From positions 1 to 13,808 of the forward strand of contig CAJUGU010000109.1 of assembly GCA_910586105.1 (NCBI GenBank): a DNA stretch of 13,808 nucleotides, written 5' to 3'. The translations under genes were made by a program, and so were the position numbers. The first letter of the stretch is position 1. Each line of letters opens with the position of its first letter. Below are positions 6,034 to 11,396 of this stretch, in pieces. The DNA comes from an uncultured Eubacteriales bacterium (lineage in GTDB: Bacteria; Bacillota; Clostridia; Oscillospirales; Butyricicoccaceae). The notes beneath the pieces were generated by a model. The model did not search any database and was not told the DNA's origin. It worked only from the letters and a program-made list of their open reading frames with translations.

Positions 6034-7806
6034 TCAGCGGACGCGCAGGGCTTCGACGCGCGCGGCGTCCGGCGTGACGTAGGCGGTCTGATAAACGTGA
6101 TAGATCACGAACCCGGGCTTTGCGCCGGACGGTTTTTTGACGTACCGAACCGGCGTATAATCGACCGGTACGAGCGTGGAGCCGCGCGCCTTGGAATGGT
6201 AGGCCGCGATCATCGCCGCCTCGGTCATGGCCTCGTCGGTTGGCTCCCGGCCATCGGCGACCAGGATCACGTGCGAACCGTGGATCTTCTGGGTGTGGAA
6301 CCAGACGTCGGATTTGAACGCCGTTTTCATCGTCAGCAGGTCGTTTTGCAGGTTGTTCTTGCCCGCAAAGACCGCGAAGCCGTCGCTGGTACGGTATTCA
6401 TAGGGGCGGGAGCGCGCGGGCTTCTGCCGCTGGTTCCGCTGCTGCTTATTGGACAGGACGCCGGTCTGGCGCAGCTCCTCGCGCAGCTGGGAAAGGTCCT
6501 GCTCGCATTCGGCCTCGCCGATCGAGGCCAGCACGCTTTCCAGATAATCGACGTCGCGCTCGCCTTGTGCGACCTGTATGGTCAGGACCGCTTCGGCGGT
6601 CTTTGCTTTGTTGTAAAGTTTATAGTAGCGCTGCGCGTTCTGCTGCGGCGTCAGGCGCACGTCCAGATCGATCTCGACCTCCGGGCAGGCTTCGTCGAAG
6701 TAATCGACCGCCCGGACCCGGTTCATGCCCTTTTCGAGCTGGTACAGGTTGGCGGTGATCAGGTCGCCGAGGCGTTTGTGCCGTTCGCGCTGGGCGGTCT
6801 CGAGCAGCTCCTGCCGCTGCGCCGCCAGTTTGCGCTGGGCGCGGTCGCGGGCGTTGGTCACGGTGCGGATCAGGTCGGACGCCCGCCGGTTCATGCGCTC
6901 CGCGCGGCTTTTTTTCTCGTAATAGGCCGAGAGCAGCGCCGAAAAGCTTTCCTCCTGTGTGACGGCGATCAGGTCGCCGTATTGGGTGACCGGCAGGCAC
7001 GAGAAGTCGAAGACGGTCTGTTCCTCGCGGCGGGTCAGCAGGTAAGGCTTGCCGCGCCCCTCCCGGATAAAATCGGTGAAGTCGGCAAACACCCGGCCGA
7101 CGGCCTCCCGTTCCGGCTCGGAAAGCTGGCATACCGGCTTCCCGGTCTCCCCGGTCGAGCGATAGGCGAGTTCGCGGCAGAGCAGCGGCGACAGCCCGAG
7201 GAAGTGCCCGAGCAGCCATTTATCGAGCCCTTTTTCGCCGGCTTCGGTGCGCAGCGCGGCGGCCAGCCCCGCCCCGGAGACCTCGAGCGGATCGAGTTTG
7301 CCCTCCTGTGCGGGTGGGAGCCGGTAAAAAAGCCCGGGCAACACCTGCCGTTTGCCGGAGATGTCGCCGTCGACCCGGCGGATCGCGTCGATCACACGCC
7401 CGTCCTCGCCTTGCAGGATCAGGTTGGAATATTTGCCCATCAGCTCGATGTTGAGGTATTTTTTGCAGGGGATGCCCAGCTCGTCCGCCGTGTCCAGCTC
7501 GATCACCGCCAGGCGTTCCAGCGACGGCTGGCCGACCGATACGATCTTTGCGCCCTGGATGTGCTTGCGCAGCAGCATGCAGAACATCGGCGGCGACGCC
7601 GGGTTTTCGATCGTCTGGGCGATCAGGTGCATGCGCGGGGCGGCTGCGGAGACCGAAATCAGCAGGCGCTTTGCGCCGGCCTTCCCACGGATGGCAAGCA
7701 CGATCTCCTCCCGATCGGGCTGGTAGACCTTTTCGATCCGCCCGCCTGCAAGGTCGCCGTGCAGCTCGCGCACCGCCGCGCGCAGCGTGACTGCGTCCAA
7801 CGGCAT
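6034..7806 (-). CDS. rqcH: RqcH (NFACT family, Rqc2 homologue) ribosome quality control factor
   Basis: RqcH binds large ribosomal subunits blocked by peptidyl-tRNA and directs addition of C-terminal alanine tails that mark the stalled chain for proteolysis. Older annotations call it fibronectin-binding protein. The 590-aa length is normal. The NFACT-N domain starts at LDAVTLRAAVREL (3-15) and includes MFCMLLRKHIQGAKI (74-88). Coiled-coil segments span roughly 295-345 and 390-447. The NFACT-R (DUF814) domain, about 470-572, contains FAGKNNLQNDLLT, DVWFHTQKIHGSHVIL and PGFVIYH. At the position of the Asp-Arg pair known to be important in the Bacillus protein this one has Glu97-Arg98. ATG 7806 follows AAAGGAG by 8 nt. 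It lies 62 nt after nif3 and 56 nt before the AraC gene on the same strand. Confidence 0.95.
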   Translation of the reverse strand: MPLDAVTLRAAVRELHGDLAGGRIEKVYQPDREEIVLAIRGKAGAKRLLISVSAAAPRMHLIAQTIENPASPPMFCMLLRKHIQGAKIVSVGQPSLERLAVIELDTADELGIPCKKYLNIELMGKYSNLILQGEDGRVIDAIRRVDGDISGKRQVLPGLFYRLPPAQEGKLDPLEVSGAGLAAALRTEAGEKGLDKWLLGHFLGLSPLLCRELAYRSTGETGKPVCQLSEPEREAVGRVFADFTDFIREGRGKPYLLTRREEQTVFDFSCLPVTQYGDLIAVTQEESFSALLSAYYEKKSRAERMNRRASDLIRTVTNARDRAQRKLAAQRQELLETAQRERHKRLGDLITANLYQLEKGMNRVRAVDYFDEACPEVEIDLDVRLTPQQNAQRYYKLYNKAKTAEAVLTIQVAQGERDVDYLESVLASIGEAECEQDLSQLREELRQTGVLSNKQQRNQRQKPARSRPYEYRTSDGFAVFAGKNNLQNDLLTMKTAFKSDVWFHTQKIHGSHVILVADGREPTDEAMTEAAMIAAYHSKARGSTLVPVDYTPVRYVKKPSGAKPGFVIYHVYQTAYVTPDAARVEALRVR

Positions 7807-7827
7807 AGAAAATCACTCCTTTAGCAG

Positions 7828-7858
7828 CCGGGGCCGCCGGGAAACGGCAGGGCCCCGG
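7828..7858 (-). promoter_or_regulatory. Strong hairpin between nif3 and rqcH
   Basis: CCGGGGCC pairs with GGCCCCGG, and inside it GCCG pairs with CGGC around a 5-nt loop, with a 2-nt bulge. On the minus strand no U-tract follows; instead the rqcH ribosome binding site comes within about 10 nt. It is more likely an mRNA-processing or expression-balancing stem than a terminator. Confidence 0.4.
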
Positions 7859-7868
7859 GAAATGTCTG

Positions 7869-8645
7869 TCATACGAACCGGATGCAGTCCTTGTGGACGG
7901 CGGAAACGCAGGTTTCCACCTCGGGGAAGGCCGCGCCGATGCGCTCGGCGAACACGGCGGCGATCGGGTCTTCGGTCGGGAAGTGTCCCGCGTCGACCAG
8001 CGTCAGCCCCAGCGATTGCGCCCGCTGCATCAGGTCATACGAGCAGTCGCCGATCACGAAGGCCTGCGCGCCCTTGTCCAGCGCGAAATCCATCAGCTTA
8101 CCGCACGCGCCGCCGCCGACTGCGACGCGGGAAATCTCCCGCCCGCCGTCGGTATAGCGCGCGCCGCCTGCGCCCAGCGCCTGCTTGACAAAGGCCGCGA
8201 AGGCGGCGGGCTGCATGGGGGCGGTCAGGTCGCCGACCCGGCCCAGCAGGCCGTTGTCGCCCGCGCCCATCGGCTCGACGCTTTGCAGGCCGAGCGCCGC
8301 CGCGAGCGCGTCGTTGACGCCGCCCTGCGCGCAGTCGGCGTTGGTGTGCATGCAAATAACGGAGATGTCGCTGCGGATCGCGCGGCGCAGGGTGCGCCCA
8401 GTGGCGTCGCCCTCGGTCACGGACTTGGCCGAGGTAAAGATCAGCGGGTGGTGGGCGACGATCAGTTCCGCGCCGCGTTCGGCGGCTTCGGCAACGACGG
8501 CTTCGGTCACGTCCAGTGCGCAGAGCACCCGGCGAACCGGCTGGCTTCCGTCGCCGGTCATCAGGCCGACGTTGTCCCAGCTTTCCGCAAGGGAGACGGG
8601 GGCGAAATCTTCGAGAGCTTTCAGGATATCGTGTACGGTTGTCAT
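7869..8645 (-). CDS. Nif3-like dinuclear metal centre protein (YqfO family)
   Basis: This 258-aa protein belongs to the Nif3/YbgI family, toroidal hexamers with a two-metal site; the reaction is still debated, with GTP cyclohydrolase-like or hydrolase roles proposed. It has ESWDNVGLMTGD near the N-terminus (21-32), AHHPLIF with metal ligands His65 and His66, CMHTNAD with His100 and Asp104, and DAGHFPTED with His221 and Glu225. All five to six expected ligands are present. It is the short form without the central PII-like insertion seen in Bacillus YqfO. Its ATG overlaps the trmK stop codon as ATGA, so the two are translationally coupled. The trmK-nif3 pair is widely conserved in Firmicutes. 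Confidence 0.93.
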   Translation of the reverse strand: MTTVHDILKALEDFAPVSLAESWDNVGLMTGDGSQPVRRVLCALDVTEAVVAEAAERGAELIVAHHPLIFTSAKSVTEGDATGRTLRRAIRSDISVICMHTNADCAQGGVNDALAAALGLQSVEPMGAGDNGLLGRVGDLTAPMQPAAFAAFVKQALGAGGARYTDGGREISRVAVGGGACGKLMDFALDKGAQAFVIGDCSYDLMQRAQSLGLTLVDAGHFPTEDPIAAVFAERIGAAFPEVETCVSAVHKDCIRFV

Positions 8646-9331
8646 ACGGGTTCCTCCAATCGTGCCCGGAGCGCAGCGGTCAGCGCCGCTTGTGCGGCCA
8701 GCCGCTCCGGGTCGGGGTCAACGCCGGACTGTAAGCCGTGCAGGATGGACTCCTCACGGCACAGCAGCCAGCGGAAATAATCGTTTGCAAGGGGGTCGGC
8801 GCACAGGCGCGCGGGCGCGAGCGCCTCCAAGGGGGAAAGCGTGCGCGCGGCAGCGCCGCCCCTTGCGGCAAGGACGATGTAGAATTTACGGCCTTCGCGG
8901 CAGATGCGCTCGTCCTCCGTGCGGAAGCCGTGTCCGGCAAGCCAGACGCGCAGGACGGGCAGCATGGTCATCGGCTGAAGGATCAGCAGATGGTTTCCGG
9001 CCTGCGTCCACGGCGCATCGTCGAGGATGCCGGCGATGGTCTCGCCACCCATCCCGGCGATCGTGACGGCGTCGCATTCTTCCGGGGAGACGCCTTCCAG
9101 GCCGGGGGCCAGCCGCAGCGGGAGCGCGGCATGGTGTTCTTCGGCGTTGCGGGCGGCGTGGGCGAGCGGCCCGGGCCGGATGTCCGAACCGATAGCGGAG
9201 CGCGCCCGCCCGCTAAGCAGCAGGTGGATTGGCAGCTTGCCGTGGTCGGTCCCTACATCGGCCAGCCGCGCGCCCTGCGGGACGAACGACGCGACAAGCG
9301 CCAGCCGGGGCGTCAGCGCCATACTTTCCAT
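8642..9331 (-). CDS. trmK: tRNA (adenine(22)-N1)-methyltransferase
   Basis: TrmK methylates N1 of adenine 22 in the D-loop region of bacterial tRNAs using S-adenosylmethionine. The 229-aa product shows LTPRLALVASFVPQGARLADVGTDHGKLPIHL at its start, with the cofactor-binding motif DVGTDHG, then GSDIRPGPL, and the family signature TIAGMGGETIAGIL. The C-terminal part (about 150-229) is the helical domain typical of the family. The frame is open far upstream to 9667, but ATG 9331 follows AAGGAGGG with a 9-nt spacer and matches the family N-terminus. A second ATG at 9322 is possible. It overlaps nif3 by 4 nt. No convincing promoter was found in the 110 bp before it. Confidence 0.93.
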   Translation of the reverse strand: MESMALTPRLALVASFVPQGARLADVGTDHGKLPIHLLLSGRARSAIGSDIRPGPLAHAARNAEEHHAALPLRLAPGLEGVSPEECDAVTIAGMGGETIAGILDDAPWTQAGNHLLILQPMTMLPVLRVWLAGHGFRTEDERICREGRKFYIVLAARGGAAARTLSPLEALAPARLCADPLANDYFRWLLCREESILHGLQSGVDPDPERLAAQAALTAALRARLEEPV

Positions 9332-9388
9332 GGGGCGGGCCCTCCTTCTGTTGATTGATTTGATGGGTAGACGGCTGCGGAGGCAGCG

Positions 9389-9419
9389 CGCCGTTAAAAC
9401 GGCGTTCCGGTCAGACCGG
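9389..9419. repeat. Two adjacent dyads upstream of trmK
   Basis: CGCCGTT-AA-AACGGCG (9389-9404) and CCGGTC-A-GACCGG (9407-9419) are both perfect and only 2 bp apart. They lie between the terminator of the small redox gene and the trmK start. They could be protein binding sites, or hairpins in the trmK leader. The rest of the gap from 9332 to 9442 shows nothing else that I can name. Confidence 0.5.
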
Positions 9420-9442
9420 GGAAGGCGCTGTCGTGCAGCCCG

Positions 9443-9472
9443 AAAAAATGCCCGCCGCGCGGCGCGGCGGGC
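9443..9472 (-). terminator. Intrinsic terminator of the redox-disulfide gene
   Basis: GCCCGCCGC and GCGGCGGGC form a perfect 9-bp stem with a 5-nt loop (9450-9472). On the minus strand it is followed by ATTTTTT (9449-9443). It lies about 85 nt past the stop codon of the small gene and separates it from trmK. Confidence 0.8.
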
Positions 9473-9555
9473 AGGGGCGGATCGCCGAACAACGGCAGGG
9501 CGGCGGACGTATCCCGGAAGTTTCCGGATCACGCGCGCAGTCTGGCCGGGACGGT

Positions 9556-9756
9556 TCAGCCGCCGAAGTGCTCGTTCAGTTTGGCGACGAGCGCGTCCGC
9601 GTCGGTACCATGAACCATGCAGGCTTCCTCGATACTCTCCGCCTGAGATGCCGGACAGCCAAGGCAATGCATACCGATCTCCATGAAATATTTTGCAGTT
9701 TGCATATCGCGGGCGAGGATCTCGCCGATCGTGCTTTTTTTCGTTACGGATGCCAT
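9556..9756 (-). CDS. DUF1858 / hybrid-cluster-protein-associated redox disulfide protein
   Basis: This 66-aa protein matches the small family of redox disulfide domains often found with hybrid cluster (prismane) proteins in anaerobes. It begins MASVTKKSTIGEILA and has the family core ARDMQTAKYFMEIGMHCLGCPASQ-like region, with a C-L-G-C pair at about 32-35 that could form a disulfide or bind metal. A third cysteine follows in SIEEAC. The length is normal for the family. ATG 9756 is chosen because AGGAGGT lies 8 nt upstream. It is monocistronic, with a near-consensus promoter and a terminator. No hybrid cluster protein gene is in the window. The role is presumed redox or nitrosative-stress related, by association only. 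Confidence 0.85.
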   Translation of the reverse strand: MASVTKKSTIGEILARDMQTAKYFMEIGMHCLGCPASQAESIEEACMVHGTDADALVAKLNEHFGG

Positions 9757-9791
9757 AGTTTTAAACCTCCTGAAAATTTTCTGGTGCATTT

Positions 9792-9820
9792 ATTATACTT
9801 CCAAACAGGACGGATTTCAA
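9792..9820 (-). promoter_or_regulatory. Promoter of the redox-disulfide gene
   Basis: On the minus strand TTGAAA (9820-9815) and TATAAT (9797-9792) are 17 bp apart, one base off the housekeeping consensus. Transcription should start near 9785, about 30 nt before the ATG. Confidence 0.85.
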
Positions 9821-9833
9821 TGCAAAAATAAAA

Positions 9834-9885
9834 AAATCTGCTCGCCCCGATTTTTGTGAATTTATATTGACGTTTCGGCAGATTT
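9834..9885. repeat. Inverted repeat in the divergent promoter region
   Basis: AAATCTGC (9834-9841) and GCAGATTT (9878-9885) are perfect 8-bp inverted copies, 36 bp apart. The right copy lies in the spacer of the RelB-gene promoter and the left copy lies just upstream of the opposite promoter's -35 box. The placement suits an operator for autoregulation by the antitoxin; this is inference. Confidence 0.4.
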
Positions 9886-9895
9886 GCCATATAAT
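9867..9895 (+). promoter_or_regulatory. Promoter of the RelB/DinJ-type gene
   Basis: TTGACG (9867-9872) and TATAAT (9890-9895) are separated by 17 bp, one base off consensus. Transcription should start near 9902, only about 18 nt before the ATG and just ahead of the purine-rich ribosome binding site. Confidence 0.85.
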
Positions 9896-9919
9896 TGTAA
9901 CAAAAAGAGGGGGGAGCGT

Positions 9920-10183
9920 ATGGCAATGGCTGAAATCCGGATCGAAGTTGACAATGGTGTCCGGGAAAAAGCACAGGAGCTGTTTGCCGACTTGGGGCTT
10001 GACCTATCAACGGCAATTAACCTGTTTTTAGAGCAGTCGATCCGTAAAAACTGCATTCCTTGGGAACTTCCAAACGCAGATACCATTGCCGCAATGGAGG
10101 AAGCAGAGGAAATGCGGAAGCATCCAGAACGGTATAAGGCTTATGACGATTTGGACGAAATGATGCGGGATCTGTTGTCATAA
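9920..10183 (+). CDS. RelB/DinJ-family antitoxin, no toxin partner seen
   Basis: This 87-aa protein has the ribbon-helix-helix fold pattern of RelB/DinJ antitoxins. There is a DNA-binding strand (AEIRIEVD, residues 4-11), then helices around REKAQELFADLGL and DLSTAINLFLEQSIR, and the family's GIP-like turn as CIPWEL. The acidic C-terminal half (55-87) would wrap around a YafQ/RelE-type RNase toxin. ATG 9920 follows a GAGGGGGGAG ribosome binding site; the ATG at 9926 is an alternative. Normally the toxin gene follows or overlaps the antitoxin, but only 109 bp separate the stop from the convergent gene, and no toxin frame is visible there. It is therefore an orphan in this window, and may regulate itself or act against a toxin encoded elsewhere. 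Confidence 0.88.
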   Translation: MAMAEIRIEVDNGVREKAQELFADLGLDLSTAINLFLEQSIRKNCIPWELPNADTIAAMEEAEEMRKHPERYKAYDDLDEMMRDLLS

Positions 10184-10269
10184 AAGCAGCAGGCCAACCG
10201 TTTTTACTGTGGATTTACGGCGTTGAAGATACCGGAACGTATAGCTATCGCCACAGATCGCGTTTTGTG

Positions 10270-10299
10270 AGCTGTCCCAACGGGGCGGCTTTTTATTTT
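10270..10299 (+). terminator. Intrinsic terminator of the RelB-type gene
   Basis: AGCTGTCCC pairs with GGGGCGGCT (two G-U pairs, 3-nt loop), followed by TTTTATTTT on the plus strand. It overlaps the last codons of the convergent 139-aa gene. The preceding 10184-10269 stretch holds no recognisable gene. Confidence 0.7.
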
Positions 10300-10712
10300 G
10301 CGGATTGTTCCCAATCGGGCGGGATGTTCAAAATAGTTCCGAAGCTGTTGAGCCTGAACCCGCCTTCCTGACGCTCAAAAACTACGTCGAACTGGGTATT
10401 TTCCTCGGCGTCCCAGTATTCCAATATGATATAAGGGCCGTCGATGTATACGATCGCAACAAAATACGGGAACCGGCGGCTCCCGCCGTGCAGGCGGTCG
10501 AACTTCTGCGCCATGTTGTCAAGCTCGAAAAGATGCTGCGCCACGAAGATCATGGACGGCTTCAGATGCTCAAGCAGCTCCTCGCGGCCTGCCAGATCGA
10601 CGACGATATTATAATCTTCTTCGCGGGATATATAAACTTCCGACCCGTTTACGAGTCGTAACTCCTTCGGTTCAGTGATGAATTTAGCCAAATCGGCATA
10701 ACGATCGTACAT
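10293..10712 (-). CDS. Unrecognised 139-aa protein next to an XRE regulator
   Basis: I do not recognise a family. The protein is soluble-looking, with no signal peptide or membrane segment. The first half is charged and helical (DRYADLAKFITEPKELRL and REELLEHLKPSMIFVAQHLFELDNM). The second half is rich in alternating hydrophobic and aromatic residues suggesting a beta-sheet (FPYFVAIVYIDGPYIILEYWD, then NTQFDVVFER, then FRLNSFGTIL). That alpha-then-beta layout recalls small immunity-type or regulatory proteins, but this is only an impression. ATG 10712 follows AGGAGG by 6 nt, a strong ribosome binding site, which supports it as a real gene. It starts 51 nt after the XRE gene on the same strand, with no clear promoter between, so the two are probably one operon. 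Its end overlaps the convergent RelB-gene terminator. Confidence 0.75.
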   Translation of the reverse strand: MYDRYADLAKFITEPKELRLVNGSEVYISREEDYNIVVDLAGREELLEHLKPSMIFVAQHLFELDNMAQKFDRLHGGSRRFPYFVAIVYIDGPYIILEYWDAEENTQFDVVFERQEGGFRLNSFGTILNIPPDWEQSAK

Positions 10713-10763
10713 ATTATACCTCCTGCGAATAGAAACCGGGCGCGATCCGTTTTTACCAGTCTA

Positions 10764-11105
10764 TCACAACGACCGCAGCTTTGCAATGCTTTGCCAAAGC
10801 TGCGGGTCTGCCCGACCACCGATTGATGCCGCCCACAGCTGCGGGTCATTTTTCAGCTGTGAGAACGGGTGCGGAAAGCCCCTCAAAAAAACTTCATAAC
10901 TGACTTGCAGGATATCCTTTAACAGGATCAGGTCGCTTACAAAAATACTCCGTATCCCTTGTTCGATATGCGCATAATTTGTCCGGCTTATTGAGCGTCC
11001 GCGCAGCTGTAGCTCTCGGAGGATATCGGCCTGAGACAACCCGCGCCTTTTGCGCAAGCGTTGTAAATTCCGCCCAAAACTGACGTTTTGCACCAATTTC
11101 TGCAT
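10764..11105 (-). CDS. XRE-family helix-turn-helix transcriptional regulator
   Basis: This 113-aa protein has a Cro/CI-type helix-turn-helix at about residues 10-72: FGRNLQRLRKRRGLSQADIL, then RSISRTNYAHIEQGIRSI and VSDLILLKDILQVSYEVFLRG. The tail (about 73-113) is not a known domain and contains DPQLW twice, 13 residues apart. ATG 11105 follows AGGAGG by 8 nt. The promoter upstream is flanked by two identical-type dyads, so it probably represses its own transcription and that of the 139-aa gene behind it. It could be the antitoxin or control element of a small accessory module; it could also be an ordinary autoregulated phage-type repressor. Confidence 0.88.
   Translation of the reverse strand: MQKLVQNVSFGRNLQRLRKRRGLSQADILRELQLRGRSISRTNYAHIEQGIRSIFVSDLILLKDILQVSYEVFLRGFPHPFSQLKNDPQLWAASIGGRADPQLWQSIAKLRSL
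10773..10805. repeat. Perfect 11-bp inverted repeat at the end of the XRE gene
   Basis: CCGCAGCTTTG (10773-10783) and CAAAGCTGCGG (10795-10805) are perfect inverted copies around an 11-nt loop, inside the last codons of the XRE gene. No U-tract follows on the minus strand. It may reduce readthrough into the 139-aa gene or protect the XRE message. Confidence 0.6.
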
Positions 11106-11126
11106 GAAAACCGCCTCCTTTGAAGC

Positions 11127-11142
11127 GATACCGTCTGGTATC
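11127..11142. promoter_or_regulatory. Operator copy 1 downstream of the XRE promoter
   Basis: GATACC-GTCT-GGTATC is a perfect 6-bp dyad with a 4-bp centre. It lies just downstream of the expected transcription start of the XRE gene and upstream of its ribosome binding site, where a bound repressor would block elongation or initiation. Confidence 0.8.
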
Positions 11143-11152
11143 TTTGCTGTTG

Positions 11153-11181
11153 ATTATACCACAGATTTTCACGGTAAAACA
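11153..11181 (-). promoter_or_regulatory. Extended -10 promoter of the XRE gene
   Basis: On the minus strand TATAAT (11158-11153) is preceded directly by TGG, an extended -10 element, which can make up for the poor -35 box TGTTTT (11181-11176, 17-bp spacer). Transcription should start near 11146, between the two operators. Confidence 0.7.
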
Positions 11182-11197
11182 GATACCGGATGGTATC
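11182..11197. promoter_or_regulatory. Operator copy 2 upstream of the XRE promoter
   Basis: GATACC-GGAT-GGTATC has the same arms as the copy at 11127-11142. The centres are 55 bp apart, about five helical turns, so two bound dimers would face the same side of DNA. It abuts the -35 box and also lies just ahead of a small divergent reading frame. Confidence 0.8.
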
Positions 11198-11225
11198 GGA
11201 ACAAAATGAAAGGGGGATCTGTTTC

Positions 11226-11324
11226 ATGCAATCCGAAAAAACGTCACGGTTGGCCAAGGCGTTCATGGGAATCGCCGCAAAAGAAAGTGAGCGCACATTT
11301 CCGGATCGCTCCCGAATTCAGTGA
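11226..11324 (+). CDS. Possible 32-aa peptide gene divergent from the XRE gene
   Basis: ATG 11226 follows AGGGGGA by about 8 nt and opens a 32-codon frame ending TGA at 11322. The product is basic and starts MQSEKTSRLAKAFMGIAAKE. It has no recognisable family. It begins 29 bp from the upstream operator copy and could be co-regulated by the XRE protein, but no clear plus-strand promoter was found. It could equally be chance sequence ahead of the cysteine desulfurase promoter. Confidence 0.25.
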   Translation: MQSEKTSRLAKAFMGIAAKESERTFPDRSRIQ

Positions 11325-11330
11325 AAACCC

Positions 11331-11359
11331 TTGCAATCGGCGTTCCCGCAAAGTATAAT
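11331..11359 (+). promoter_or_regulatory. Promoter of the cysteine desulfurase-thiI operon
   Basis: TTGCAA (11331-11336) and a perfect TATAAT (11354-11359) are 17 bp apart. Transcription should start near 11366, about 30 nt before the GTG start. Confidence 0.8.
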
Positions 11360-11396
11360 AGAACGGTCATAACCAAGTTTTGGAGGAAAGCACACC

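Noticed and set aside
5950..7824. 624-codon plus-strand open frame
   Set aside because: It is the antisense shadow of rqcH; the minus-strand protein has clear NFACT domains.
7893..9358. Plus-strand open frames over nif3 and trmK
   Set aside because: They lie antisense to two well-recognised genes with conserved active-site residues.
9332..9667. N-terminal extension of trmK to 9667
   Set aside because: It would run through the terminator and dyads, is Arg-rich, and the ribosome binding site before 9331 fits the family start.
10184..10292. Toxin gene or remnant after the RelB-type antitoxin
   Set aside because: A plus-strand frame is open here, but it has no start codon with a ribosome binding site and no RelE/YafQ-like motif.
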